DNA of 64,000 nucleotides from DASRAJ01 sp035638255 (GCA_035638255.1 DASRAJ010000122.1:1-64000); one strand, 5' to 3'; numbered from the stretch's first letter, positions 36,363 to 45,348 are shown. Program-made: numbers and translations. The notes: a model not told the origin generated them from the sequence alone.

Positions 36363-37184
36363 ATGTCATACAACTTGCTGAAAGGAAAAAAAGGAATCAT
36401 CTCAGGCGCTCTCGATGAAAATTCGATTGCATGGAAAGTCGCCACTCGTTGCTTTGAGGAAGGCGCTGCCATCACGCTCACGAATGCACCGATCGCCATG
36501 CGCATGGGGAAGATCAATGAACTGGCAAAGGCCGTGAATGCCGAAGTGGTGCCGGCAGATGCAACCAGCGCAGAAGATTTGCAAAAACTTTTTCAGCGCG
36601 CAAAAGAAATTCACGGCGGTGGAATTGATTTCGTGCTCCACTCCATTGGCATGTCACCCAATGTGAGAAAGAACAAACCCTACACGGATCTCAATTATGA
36701 TTTTTATATAAAAACACTTGACATCTCCGCTGCTTCATTTCACAAGATGATTCAGACAGCTTATCAGCTTGATGCCATCAATGAATGGGGCTCCATTGCG
36801 GCGCTCACGTACATGGCTTCACAGCGGGTATTCCCCAATTACAATGACATGGCAGATGCCAAAGCGCTTTTGGAATCTGTTGCGCGCAGTTGGGGTTATC
36901 ATTATGGTGTAAAGAAAAAAGTACGCGTGAATACCATCTCTCAATCTCCAACATATACGACTGCCGGCAGCGGCGTTTCAGGATTTGATATCTTCTACAA
37001 CTATGCTGATGCAATGTCTCCCCTCGGAAACGCATCCGCCGATGAGTGCGCTGATTATTGCGTCACACTCTTCAGTGATCTCACCAAAAAAGTAACGATG
37101 CAGAACTTATTTCACGATGGCGGGTATTCACTCACGGGTGTGAGTGAGAAAATTATGGAGATGTTTAAGAGCAAAGGTGAATAG
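36363..37184 (+). CDS. fabI: Enoyl-[acyl-carrier-protein] reductase, FabI type
   Basis: A 273-residue SDR-family reductase of the last step of the fatty-acid elongation cycle. It has the FabI-type cofactor start (GIISGALDENSIAW rather than a TGxxxGxG motif), the substrate-side Tyr150, and the catalytic Tyr160-x6-Lys167 pair in NYNDMADAK. The residue spacing fits E. coli FabI Tyr146/Tyr156/Lys163. ATG 36363 gives MSYNLLKGKKG as in the family. It works with AccA and the FAS II enzymes in the cytoplasm. Confidence 0.95.
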   Translation: MSYNLLKGKKGIISGALDENSIAWKVATRCFEEGAAITLTNAPIAMRMGKINELAKAVNAEVVPADATSAEDLQKLFQRAKEIHGGGIDFVLHSIGMSPNVRKNKPYTDLNYDFYIKTLDISAASFHKMIQTAYQLDAINEWGSIAALTYMASQRVFPNYNDMADAKALLESVARSWGYHYGVKKKVRVNTISQSPTYTTAGSGVSGFDIFYNYADAMSPLGNASADECADYCVTLFSDLTKKVTMQNLFHDGGYSLTGVSEKIMEMFKSKGE

Positions 37185-37297
37185 TCAAAAGTGAAGAGGA
37201 TCTTCATGAAAAAAATGTCATTGACAAAAGAGCTCAATCTCTGCAATCACTCTCATCTGTTCCAGTCACGCAGAAAATTTTGGAAAGCATTTCAACC

Positions 37298-37924
37298 ATG
37301 TTCAATCCGGAATCGTTGCTGAGCTATGGCGGCCTGTTGCTCATGTTTCTCATCGTGTTCGGCCAAACAGGAATATTCTTCTGCTTCTTCCTGCCCAGCG
37401 GGGCACTCTTGTTCACTGCAGGAGTATGGGCGGCTACAGGCAGCCTTCATCATTCTGTTCTTACCATCTGCCTCGTCTTAATCCTCGCATCTTTTGCAGG
37501 AAACATTACGGGATATGTGTTCGGTCGAAAAGCAGGAGCATTGTTGTATCGCCGAAAAGATTCTCGCTTCTTCAAGCAAGAACACATGCGGGTGGCAAGT
37601 TCATTCTATGAGAAATACGGTGGAGTTGCACTGGCAGCAGGATTGTTCTTTCCCATTATCAGAACATTTGCACCCATTGTTTCAGGAATGATAAAACTGG
37701 ATTTGCGCCGCTTCCTTCTTTTCACATTTATCGGCTCAGTCCTCTGGATACTTTCATTTGTGTTAGCCGGCTACCTCATCGGTAAAATTCCTTTTCTGAG
37801 ACCATATCTTCCTTATGTCATCATCACCATTATAGTTTTGGTTACAATCCCTGTTGTTATTCGCGTCATAAAGCAGTTTAAGAAGGCGAAGATTGGTAAT
37901 GATGGAAAAGTGGAGAAGGAGTAA
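37298..37924 (+). CDS. DedA family membrane protein
   Basis: About 208 residues with five or six hydrophobic segments and the DedA/SNARE-associated pattern: FFCFFLPSGALLFTAG near the N-terminus, the GNITGYVFGRKAG motif, then YGGVALAAGLFFPIIRTFAPIVSGM, in which the conserved arginine and proline form the re-entrant region. Members are flippase-like lipid transporters needed for membrane homeostasis. ATG 37298 is the best start. The following transporter frame overlaps its end, but a later start for that gene is more likely. Confidence 0.88.
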   Translation: MFNPESLLSYGGLLLMFLIVFGQTGIFFCFFLPSGALLFTAGVWAATGSLHHSVLTICLVLILASFAGNITGYVFGRKAGALLYRRKDSRFFKQEHMRVASSFYEKYGGVALAAGLFFPIIRTFAPIVSGMIKLDLRRFLLFTFIGSVLWILSFVLAGYLIGKIPFLRPYLPYVIITIIVLVTIPVVIRVIKQFKKAKIGNDGKVEKE

Positions 37925-38051
37925 AAAAATTTGGAATACAGATAGGCCCTTCTGTCTAATCATTCATCAAAAGCAATTCTTCGCCGCTGATGTAAGTCAT
38001 TTACCCATCTTTGTATTTTCGCTTTGCAAACTTAAACCCCGGGGTTCTTCA

Positions 38052-40835
38052 TTGTCTGTCTCAACAAGGTTACAGCGCTTATTACTCATCCGCGATCATG
38101 AATGGACATTGGTCAGCCGCCTTTTTGCATTTGAATTTTTTCAGGGAATCTCGATCGCTGTTTTTTTCTATTGCACGATTACTATTTTTCTTGATCACCT
38201 CTCTACTGAGAATCTTCCTAATGTTTTTGTGCTGTCAGCATTTCTCCTGTGGACTTTTGGTTTCCTCTATACGAGGGTCGAGCATCTTCTGCCTGTCAAG
38301 AACCTTATTCTCGCAGTAATATTCTTCAATGCCGCTCTCATCTTACTTTTTCGGTTTGGGCTCACCTTTCCTCAGCCCTTATGGTTTTATTATTTAATGC
38401 TCGGCAGCTACAACGTTGCTTACTTGCTGAGTAACCTCGAATTCTGGGGAACGGCTGCCTTGCTGTTTGATGTCCGGCAAAGCAAGCGCCTGTTTTCGAT
38501 CGTGAGTGCCGGAGATATTCCCGCGAAGCTTATCGGCTATCTCGCTTCGGCTTTTCTCGGGCACTATCTTGGCGAAGCAAACTTGTTGTGGATTGCTTTC
38601 GGAAGTACCATCTTGTCCATTTACTTTTTTCAGCAGCTTAAGAAGACAGGAGCATTAGATCATCATCATGATCATAATCATGATCATTCGAACGGCAAAA
38701 ATCCCGTGCTGCTGCAGACCGCAAAAATTTTTCGGAGGAATGTTTTGGTGAGGCGGGCAGCATTCATTTCATTCTTTTCTTATAGTGCATTCATTCTTCT
38801 CAACTTTATTTTTTTCGGTTACGTGAAAGAAGCATCGCACGAACACGGAAGCTCACTTGCTTTATTCATTGGAATTTTTCTGGCCCTCAGCCGGCTGATC
38901 ACGCTCATTATTAAACTAACAGTTACCAATCGCTTAGCCGACAGGTTAGGGATCAGGAATGCGTTGCTCATAACCCCGGTAATACTTTTTGCTTTGTGTC
39001 TTATTGCATTGCCTGCAACATTCTTTGGATCGCTTGATGTGGTGTTCTATACGTTCGCCGCAATTGCCATCATTACAGATGTATTGAGGTCAGCGATTCA
39101 GTTTCCGGTATTACTTGCTGCGTTGCAGCCGTTGCCGGTGAAAGAGCGCCTTGGAGGTCACACGGTAATCAAAGGAATAACTGATCCGTTTGCTTTTCTT
39201 ACCGTTGGCTCAATGCTCCTTGTCTTCTTTATCCTTCAGCCCGAGCTTGATTATCGCATTATGACTGTAATGCTGCTCCTGCTTGTGATCGGTTGTATTA
39301 TATCTGTTTTAAGTTTTGATAAAAATTATGTTCAGACGCTACAGCTTGCGATAAGAAACCGAACCGTGCGTCATCGCGAAGTAATGATTACTGACAGGGA
39401 ATCCATTCAGATACTAAAAGAAAAAATTTCCAATGGGGAGCCCGGCGAGGTAATGCTCGCGCTGCATTTGGTAAAGTCGCAACCACAGGCGACTCAGCGG
39501 GAGATGTTGCTTGCTGCATTACACCATTCTTCAACTGTTGTTCAATGCGAAGCGGTTTCATTAGTGCGGGAATGGAACCTGCCGGGTTTGCTTCCTCAGG
39601 TGAAAGAGATTTCATTGCAGAGTAATCATCAGGATGTTTTAGTGACGGCACTTTCTGTGCTTGCTTCCATGGATCCCTCCTTCGACTACGCCGGCTTCCT
39701 GATTCATACCAACCCGGATATCGTAAGAGCAGCCATGGTATATTCATTAACGAGAAATGATTCTTCATCAAAGGAGGCGAGGCAACTGCTGATTTCCCGG
39801 GCGCATTCGTCCGATCATACGTTTAGATTGCAAGCGGCCAAAACGATTGGGGAACTGAGCGGGAATGATTTTCACTCATTGATTGTGGAGCTATTGCATG
39901 ATTCAAATCCTCATGTTCAGGAGGCGGCGATTTTTGCTGCTGGTAAGCAGCATAACGAATTACTGAATCATGAATTGATCAGGATGCTTGATGATCAAAA
40001 CAATCACCCTGCAATTATTGAAGCGTTACGCATGCAGGGAGGAATGGTCATTGACATGGTTCAAACTTTAATTCTCACTTCACCTGATGAAAGACTGTGG
40101 GGAAAGATGATTATGCTCCTGGGAAAAATTAATGATGACCGTGCAAAAGATGTACTCGATCAGCTTACCGATGAGCTTCCTGCGATGAGGGAAACCATTT
40201 TCAAAGCTATGAACCATGCAGGATTTAAGGCAGATCATCACCAGAAAGCGAAGTATCAAAAATTTGTGCGTGATCATTTGAATAGCGCATCACATCTTGT
40301 ATATCTCATGCAATATCTTGAATCAGAACACGCCCATACTGCATTGATTGATGCGATACAACTTGAACTGCTTTCAATTCGTGATAACCTGCTGGAGCTT
40401 TTCAGTTTTCTTTATGATGCAGGAAGTATTAAAAAAGCAACCGCGGGATTAAAAATCAATTCAAACGAAAGTCTTGCAACGGCACTCGAGATTATTTCAG
40501 AAAGTGTTGCCCATGAGTTCTCAAAAATATTTATCAGCCTGTTTGAACACACGTCACTCACTCATAAATCCCATGAACTGAAAGGTCATTATGCTGTTCC
40601 ACATCTCACCAGGGCTGTTGCTTGCGATATAATTCTTTGCGACCAGCATCATCATTTTAATGCGTGGTCTAAATCGTGCGTGATGTATTTTATGAGGGAC
40701 GAAATGCGTCTGAGTGGCAAAGCATCCATCGAGCCGCTCACTCATTCACCGAATCCATTGCTGAAAGAAACATCACAGTGGGTTCTTAATTTTATGCAGG
40801 GAATATCTATTGATTCATCCCCGCTCGCTACATGA
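38052..40835 (+). CDS. Nucleotide (Npt/ADP-ATP translocase-like) transporter fused to a C-terminal HEAT-like helical domain
   Basis: About 927 residues from a TTG at 38052. The N-terminal about 420 residues have roughly 12 membrane helices and resemble the ATP/ADP translocase (Npt1/Npt2) or MFS fold, without proof of nucleotide transport. A His-rich loop (DHHHDHNHDH) lies after the sixth helix or so. The C-terminal about 450 residues are soluble repeated helical pairs of HEAT type (HTFRLQAAKTIGEL, NPHVQEAAIFAAGK). The start is uncertain: the frame is open from 37893, overlapping dedA, but TM1 and family pattern favour about 38052, and a promoter-like ATCTTTG (38006-38014) lies between. Stop overlaps the cyclic-nucleotide-binding gene (ATGA). 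Confidence 0.7.
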   Translation: MSVSTRLQRLLLIRDHEWTLVSRLFAFEFFQGISIAVFFYCTITIFLDHLSTENLPNVFVLSAFLLWTFGFLYTRVEHLLPVKNLILAVIFFNAALILLFRFGLTFPQPLWFYYLMLGSYNVAYLLSNLEFWGTAALLFDVRQSKRLFSIVSAGDIPAKLIGYLASAFLGHYLGEANLLWIAFGSTILSIYFFQQLKKTGALDHHHDHNHDHSNGKNPVLLQTAKIFRRNVLVRRAAFISFFSYSAFILLNFIFFGYVKEASHEHGSSLALFIGIFLALSRLITLIIKLTVTNRLADRLGIRNALLITPVILFALCLIALPATFFGSLDVVFYTFAAIAIITDVLRSAIQFPVLLAALQPLPVKERLGGHTVIKGITDPFAFLTVGSMLLVFFILQPELDYRIMTVMLLLLVIGCIISVLSFDKNYVQTLQLAIRNRTVRHREVMITDRESIQILKEKISNGEPGEVMLALHLVKSQPQATQREMLLAALHHSSTVVQCEAVSLVREWNLPGLLPQVKEISLQSNHQDVLVTALSVLASMDPSFDYAGFLIHTNPDIVRAAMVYSLTRNDSSSKEARQLLISRAHSSDHTFRLQAAKTIGELSGNDFHSLIVELLHDSNPHVQEAAIFAAGKQHNELLNHELIRMLDDQNNHPAIIEALRMQGGMVIDMVQTLILTSPDERLWGKMIMLLGKINDDRAKDVLDQLTDELPAMRETIFKAMNHAGFKADHHQKAKYQKFVRDHLNSASHLVYLMQYLESEHAHTALIDAIQLELLSIRDNLLELFSFLYDAGSIKKATAGLKINSNESLATALEIISESVAHEFSKIFISLFEHTSLTHKSHELKGHYAVPHLTRAVACDIILCDQHHHFNAWSKSCVMYFMRDEMRLSGKASIEPLTHSPNPLLKETSQWVLNFMQGISIDSSPLAT

Positions 40836-41293
40836 AAGAAGCTAAACTACTGATGATCGAAAAGGTGATGGTGCTGAAGTCGCTCAGCATTTTTTCCGAA
40901 ACACCTGAAACCATTCTGGCAGAGATCGCGCATTTAGCAGAAGAAGTGGAATTGCCTACTGATTCCAACATCTTTAAAGAAGGTGACATCGGCAACTGTA
41001 TGTACGTTATTTTCAGAGGACGGGTAAGCATCCACCGGGGAGGAAAAACATTGGTTGAATTTCAGGAGAAGGATTTTTTCGGAGAGTTATCGTTGCTTGA
41101 CACCGAGGCACGATCAGCGTCAGCAACTGCACTCACTGATCTGCTGCTTCTGAAAATTGACCAGGAACCGATTTACGATTTATTTGAATCGCGCCCGGAA
41201 GTTGTGAAAGGCATCATTAAAATTCTTTGCCGCCGCATTCGAATGATGAATCAGAAATTTCTGGAGATGGGGCAAACGCTTCCGACATCGTAG
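40832..41293 (+). CDS. Cyclic nucleotide-binding domain protein
   Basis: A 153-residue single-domain cNMP-binding protein (CRP-like beta barrel). The phosphate-binding cassette FFGELSLLDTEARSASA (about residues 82-98) has Glu85 for the ribose and Arg94 for the phosphate, so cAMP or cGMP binding is plausible. No helix-turn-helix is present, so it is not a transcription factor. Its ATG overlaps the stop of the transporter gene, indicating tight translational coupling; it probably senses a nucleotide signal for the membrane protein. Confidence 0.85.
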   Translation: MKEAKLLMIEKVMVLKSLSIFSETPETILAEIAHLAEEVELPTDSNIFKEGDIGNCMYVIFRGRVSIHRGGKTLVEFQEKDFFGELSLLDTEARSASATALTDLLLLKIDQEPIYDLFESRPEVVKGIIKILCRRIRMMNQKFLEMGQTLPTS

Positions 41294-41424
41294 TGAATGG
41301 AAAATGGTGAGTAGTGAGCAAAGAGAAACACCTGAGGTGAATTGAATTTATTTCCTGGCATTTCGCTGCACAATAAATGAAATTCAGTTGTTGATTTTCA
41401 TTCAGCATTCCGTAAATTAGCATA

Positions 41425-41955
41425 GTGAAAAAAAGAATGCAGAAGGGTCTTGATTTCATTGTTGATAAACTCACGAACTCCATTGAAAATGTTCAAACGG
41501 GTGATAGTTTCAGGACTGAGATTTCTCTTATGACAACTGCAGAGTTGAAAAGTATTACAAAACAAAGCGGATGGGTTTTTGATTGGAAATATGAATTCAG
41601 TCAGCATGACAGAGATGTTTTCAAGCTAACGATTACAGAAAATAAAAACGTCATTCAAGGATTGGTTAGTTTGCAGGTTAAAGAAGATCACGTGTATATG
41701 CACTTGATTGAAAGCGCTTCTTTTAACAGAGGTAAAACGAAAGTGTATGCAGGTGTGCCCGGAAATCTTGTTGCTTATGCTTGTAAACTTTCATTTCAAA
41801 GAGGCGGAGAAGGATATGTTTCGTTCACTTCAAAAACTAAGCTCATAGATCATTACAATCAAAGTTTGGGAGCAACTCATTTTGGGGGTGGATTGATGAT
41901 TATTAATACTGAAGCAGCATTAAAACTCATTGACAAATACTATCAAAATCAATAA
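41425..41955 (+). CDS. Hypothetical protein, first gene of a two-gene unit (acetyltransferase-like tail)
   Basis: A 176-residue soluble protein. The C-terminal half (YAGVPGNLVAYACKLSFQRGGEGYVSF, TKLIDHYNQSLGATHFGG) has the order of a GNAT-type acetyl-CoA domain: a beta bulge, a helix rich in Ala/Leu, then a final strand; the family is not certain. A GTG at 41425 starts the frame; an ATG at 41437 is an alternative. It is followed after 2 nt by a 57-residue ORF. Similar proteins occur in other Bacteroidota, always unnamed as far as I recall. Confidence 0.65.
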   Translation: MKKRMQKGLDFIVDKLTNSIENVQTGDSFRTEISLMTTAELKSITKQSGWVFDWKYEFSQHDRDVFKLTITENKNVIQGLVSLQVKEDHVYMHLIESASFNRGKTKVYAGVPGNLVAYACKLSFQRGGEGYVSFTSKTKLIDHYNQSLGATHFGGGLMIINTEAALKLIDKYYQNQ

Positions 41956-41957
41956 TT

Positions 41958-42131
41958 ATGGAACTAAAAGAATTACCGGTTGAAATCGACCTTGAGGTTG
42001 ATCCCAGACCTTTAACAAAAGAAGAACAAAAGGCAATCTCTGAATTTATCAAGGCAGATAAACTGAGAAGAGCAAAGCATAAAAGCAAAAAGCCAAGCGT
42101 AAATAGTTCTCGAAAAAAAGTTAATGCTTAG
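41958..42131 (+). CDS. Small basic hypothetical protein (57 aa), second gene of the unit
   Basis: ATG 41958 follows the previous stop by 2 nt and gives 57 residues: an acidic N-terminal half (MELKELPVEIDLEVDPRPLT), a helix (KEEQKAISEFIKADKLRRAK) and a strongly basic tail (HKSKKPSVNSSRKK). This layout, acidic strand then helix then basic disordered tail, is that of small antitoxins or binding partners. The close spacing points to co-translation. It looks real because the reading frame, spacing and composition all agree. Confidence 0.6.
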   Translation: MELKELPVEIDLEVDPRPLTKEEQKAISEFIKADKLRRAKHKSKKPSVNSSRKKVNA

Positions 42132-42194
42132 GGTATGCGATATTTTTACTCACGGGGTAGACTTGTATGAAGGCGGATGAATTAACTCCTTCAA

Positions 42195-42647
42195 AAAATG
42201 CATTTTGTGAAATAAAAAAAGTTCTTCAAAAATTTTGCTGATTGCGATTTCAGCTTTGTGAGCGCTGATAATTACCTGTACGAAAGACAAAGCCGTCTAC
42301 ATTCCTCTCGATATGCAAAAAATTTTCGGCACCTGGTATCTGGTCAGTTCAAGCGGGGGCTTTGGCGGAGGAACATGGACTCCATCTTCAAGCGGGCATG
42401 AAGAGTCAATTGAATTCACGAAGATCAATAAAGTTAAATGGGTTGTTGACGGCAATGAAAGCAAGACTGCTACTTTCAATTCAAGCCTAAGGATCCTGCC
42501 TTCATGAGTAAAGCAGATTACTGCATAGTATATTTTGCAGCATTTGACTTTCCCGCATTAATATATTTTGATGGAAACGATACGCTCCACCTTGATGGTT
42601 ACAATTGTGGTTGTTGCGTAAATCGAATGTATGCAAGAAGAAAATAA
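42195..42647 (+). pseudogene. Decayed lipocalin-like lipoprotein gene
   Basis: Pieces of one protein can be read in three stages. First, around 42212-42285, a broken signal peptide (frame A KKVLQKF, then frame B LIAISAL interrupted by TGA, then ALIITCTKDKAV with a lipobox-like ITC). Second, one frame from about 42267 to 42507 encodes IPLDMQKIFGTWYLVSSSGG and more. Third, after a frameshift near 42480, another frame reads FKPKDPAFMSKADYC through DTLHLDGYNCGCC to a stop at 42645-42647. The final DTLHLDGYN segment is typical of small Bacteroidota lipoproteins with a lipocalin-like barrel. At least three lesions argue against a single sequencing error. Confidence 0.6.
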
Positions 42648-42692
42648 ATGTCCGTTGTTACTGATGTAAAAGTTACTCTGAAAGCAAATTAG

Positions 42693-43286
42693 CTACGACT
42701 GTGATTTTACTAGCGCTTTAATCTCCCGTAGCCGCTTTTGTTTTTCAGGCTCGCGCAATTTTACACAGTAGGCAGTGTGATAATGATGGTGAGAAAGGAA
42801 GTTTGTCTGGATGCGATTCCACTCGTTTTCATCGGTGATGTTCAGATATACTTTCCATTCATCGAATAATGTTTTTGCAATCGGGTAAAAATCCTCTCTT
42901 CCCAAATAGTCAAGATCAGCATCAGCGATGATGCGCTCAAGTTGTGTGTGTGGTTCCTGGGGCAGCTTAGTGGCACTAATCATTCCGCAAATCTTTTTGA
43001 TCTGCTCTCCGTCAAAACCAAATTGCGGAAGGAGCTGGTGCGCCACCTCGCATCCTTTTTCCTCGTGTCCTTGATATTTATAAATGAAGCCCACATCATG
43101 TAACAGCGCTGCCACGCGCAGTATCCTTAGCTCTTCTTCACCGGTGACTCCATCTGCCGCTGCAATCTGTAATGCAGCATTCAATACATCCAACATGTGA
43201 TGCACACCGTGATAAGAGAGATCTTTCGGCAGTTCGCTCTCCAGCTTTTTCAGTATAAAGTTTTCTGCTGCAGAATAATCAGTCAT
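42693..43286 (-). CDS. HD domain-containing phosphohydrolase
   Basis: A 197-residue protein with the HD signature: an early His (GVHHML), His-Asp in ALLHDVGF and later His (GHEEKG) and Asp (ADADLDYLG), the usual metal-binding set of nucleotide or cyclic-dinucleotide phosphohydrolases. No extra domain is attached. The substrate is unknown. It is the last gene of the minus-strand metal-efflux region, with a 132-nt gap before the DUF4239 gene, so it may be independently expressed. Confidence 0.85.
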   Translation of the reverse strand: MTDYSAAENFILKKLESELPKDLSYHGVHHMLDVLNAALQIAAADGVTGEEELRILRVAALLHDVGFIYKYQGHEEKGCEVAHQLLPQFGFDGEQIKKICGMISATKLPQEPHTQLERIIADADLDYLGREDFYPIAKTLFDEWKVYLNITDENEWNRIQTNFLSHHHYHTAYCVKLREPEKQKRLREIKALVKSQS

Positions 43287-43418
43287 ACATCAAGGGTAGA
43301 TTGGGTAACGGAATCAGCATACGGGAATATTTAGGGAGTAACAAATATTCTTAAGAGAAATTGATTCGGAAAAGTAGGAAAGAGAATTACAAATTCAATG
43401 AAAATTTTTTTGGCAGGG

Positions 43419-44192
43419 TCAATCCGGTGCCGCTGAAGAAGCTAATTCCCGGAAAGGCTGGCTGCTTACCGCTGTTGATCCATCAAAAGGATGATCGAGC
43501 ATGTACACAAGAAACAAGCTCATTGTTATCATGCAATTGAGCAATGCGATGAATAAATAGTGAAGACGTTTTGGTTCTACGAAAAACAAGTACGAGCAAA
43601 GGGTGGTGATAATGGTTCCTGCGATCAGGATCATCCACACCAGCCCGGGTACGTGTGAGTGATTGTGACTTAAGCGCTCGCGGCGCAAGTCGGATACGGC
43701 ACTTAAATCATCATCAATAACATCAAGAATTTTCTGTTCCGAGTCTTTCGCAGGATGAAACTTGAAAAGCGACAGACGAAGTCGTTGCAGGTAAGCGTTG
43801 GAATTTCTTTTTTCACCTTCCGTTTGCCATTCATTTTTGATCACTAATTGCGCATACTCACTAATGGAGGTTCTTATCAGGGCTGCGATGCTGTCGGGTA
43901 ATTCTTCCCCGTGAACGATGATGTCGCTGAGCTTATCGGTTTCTTTTTCAATGATAGTGTTCAAGTCTTCATAGTCGTTCCAAACAGCAACGATTACAAA
44001 AGCAAGCACGAGAGAATAAATCAGGCTGGTAGCCGCGAAAATTAATCCGGTCACTTCGTGATTCGCTTTGAAGGTTTCGTAATTGACCAATCTTTTCAGC
44101 AGAAAAAATCCGGCAAACGCCACAGCTATGGAAAGCGTCACGAAAAACAAACAGAGAATTGCAGCAGAGAAGTGGGAGAGGAGGAAATACAT
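43419..44192 (-). CDS. DUF4239 / bestrophin-like membrane protein
   Basis: A 257-residue protein with hydrophobic helices at about 10-35, 48-72, 187-210 and 215-240 and a soluble central part. The pattern (two N-terminal helices, NHEVTGLIFAATSLIYSLVLAFVIVAVW, then a helical cytoplasmic segment and two C-terminal helices) fits the DUF4239 group, which I recall as bestrophin-like. Function unknown; ion permeation is a guess from the fold relation. It follows the CDF gene by 62 nt. Confidence 0.8.
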   Translation of the reverse strand: MYFLLSHFSAAILCLFFVTLSIAVAFAGFFLLKRLVNYETFKANHEVTGLIFAATSLIYSLVLAFVIVAVWNDYEDLNTIIEKETDKLSDIIVHGEELPDSIAALIRTSISEYAQLVIKNEWQTEGEKRNSNAYLQRLRLSLFKFHPAKDSEQKILDVIDDDLSAVSDLRRERLSHNHSHVPGLVWMILIAGTIITTLCSYLFFVEPKRLHYLFIALLNCMITMSLFLVYMLDHPFDGSTAVSSQPFRELASSAAPD

Positions 44193-44254
44193 TGCGGAGT
44201 TTGTAAAAGTTAAAAATTGGAAAAATTGTTCACCTCAACAAAAACAAAGTCTCG

Positions 44255-45166
44255 TTAAATTTCTTCTGTCTCACATTCAGCATTCCTCATTTCAAATTCC
44301 AGCGTTGCATGGCTGATGTGCTGATGCTCCAGTTCGTGCTTGATTTGTTGCTTGAGTTTTTCTGTTTCAGGAAGTGACGTGCTTTCATCAATGACGATGT
44401 GAGCCGTGAGTGCATTTTCCGTTGAACTCATGGACCAGATGTGGATGTGATGGACATCCTGCACACCCTTAATTTGCAGCATCGCTTGTTTCACTTCATT
44501 GAATGAAATGTTTTCAGGAACGGCATCCATGGACATTCGCACACTGCTTCGCAATAAATTCCACGTGCCGATGAGAATGAAAACCACGAGCGCAATGCTG
44601 ATGAGCGGATCAATCCAAAACCAATGAGTGAAGTAAATAATGACTCCACCAATAACTACTCCCAAACTCAGCAGCGCATCGGCGAGCATGTGCAGGTATG
44701 CGCCTCTCGCATTTATTTCTTTTTCCTGGTCATGCAAAAACAACCACGCAGAAATAGAGTTGATGACAATTCCGATGGCAGCGACAGAGGCGATGGTAAT
44801 TCCCGGCAATGGTTCCGGCTGAAACAAGCGATGTACAGCTTCATACGCAATGGCTCCGATAGAAACCAACAGCACTACGGCATTCAGCAACGCGACGAGG
44901 ATGGTGCTCTTCCGATAACCATAAGTGTACACTTGATTCGATTTCACTTTCAAAAGACGAAATGAAAGGAGCGACAATGCCAGGCCTGCAACATCAGCAA
45001 GATTGTGGCCTGCATCGGAAATCAATGCCAATGAATGAATGGCTAATCCTGCTATTGCTTCAAGAAGAACAAAGAATAAGTTGAGCCCAATGCCGATGTA
45101 GAATGCGCGGTGGACATTGGTGAGTGGTTGCGGAGCGTGACTGTGATAATGCAAATCTTCTGACAT
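44255..45166 (-). CDS. Cation diffusion facilitator family transporter (CzcD-like)
   Basis: A 303-residue Zn/Co/Cd efflux protein of the inner membrane. Six helices are visible, with the metal sites of the family: HNLADVAGL in helix 2 (His and Asp) and DPLISIALVV in helix 5 (Asp), then a cytoplasmic domain of about 85 residues (MDAVPENISFNEVKQAML, VHHIHIWSMSS) that binds regulatory metal. The N-terminal HYHSHAP segment adds histidines. It exports divalent metals to the periplasm, where the CzcBA pump can pass them outside. Confidence 0.9.
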   Translation of the reverse strand: MSEDLHYHSHAPQPLTNVHRAFYIGIGLNLFFVLLEAIAGLAIHSLALISDAGHNLADVAGLALSLLSFRLLKVKSNQVYTYGYRKSTILVALLNAVVLLVSIGAIAYEAVHRLFQPEPLPGITIASVAAIGIVINSISAWLFLHDQEKEINARGAYLHMLADALLSLGVVIGGVIIYFTHWFWIDPLISIALVVFILIGTWNLLRSSVRMSMDAVPENISFNEVKQAMLQIKGVQDVHHIHIWSMSSTENALTAHIVIDESTSLPETEKLKQQIKHELEHQHISHATLEFEMRNAECETEEI

Positions 45167-45188
45167 GGTGCATGAAATTTGATTAGCG

Positions 45189-45338
45189 TTATTCTTCTCC
45201 TCCTGCTGAATTCAGTTTTGCGATCTGATGGCAGGCTTCGATCATCAGTACTTCTGCATTTTGATTGCAACTATTCAGAATGATTTCGCAACTGAGACGT
45301 ATGAGTATTGCGTTTGTTTTCACAATGTAAAATTTCAT
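45189..45338 (-). CDS. Candidate small protein in the metal-efflux cluster (49 aa)
   Basis: An ORF of 49 residues from ATG 45338, between czcB (stop 11 nt upstream) and the CDF gene (start 23 nt downstream) on the same strand. The peptide has two short amphipathic helices (KTNAILIRLSCEIILNSC, AEVLMIEACHQIAKLNS) with three cysteines and one histidine, which might bind metal, and ends GGEE. The tight spacing on both sides and lack of any other content in this interval favour a real gene. I recognise no family. Confidence 0.5.
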   Translation of the reverse strand: MKFYIVKTNAILIRLSCEIILNSCNQNAEVLMIEACHQIAKLNSAGGEE

Positions 45339-45348
45339 TTGCTTAACA

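Noticed and set aside
37221..37337. Small plus-strand ORF beginning ATGAAAAAAATG between fabI and dedA
   Set aside because: About 38 codons, overlaps the dedA start in another frame and shows no structured composition.
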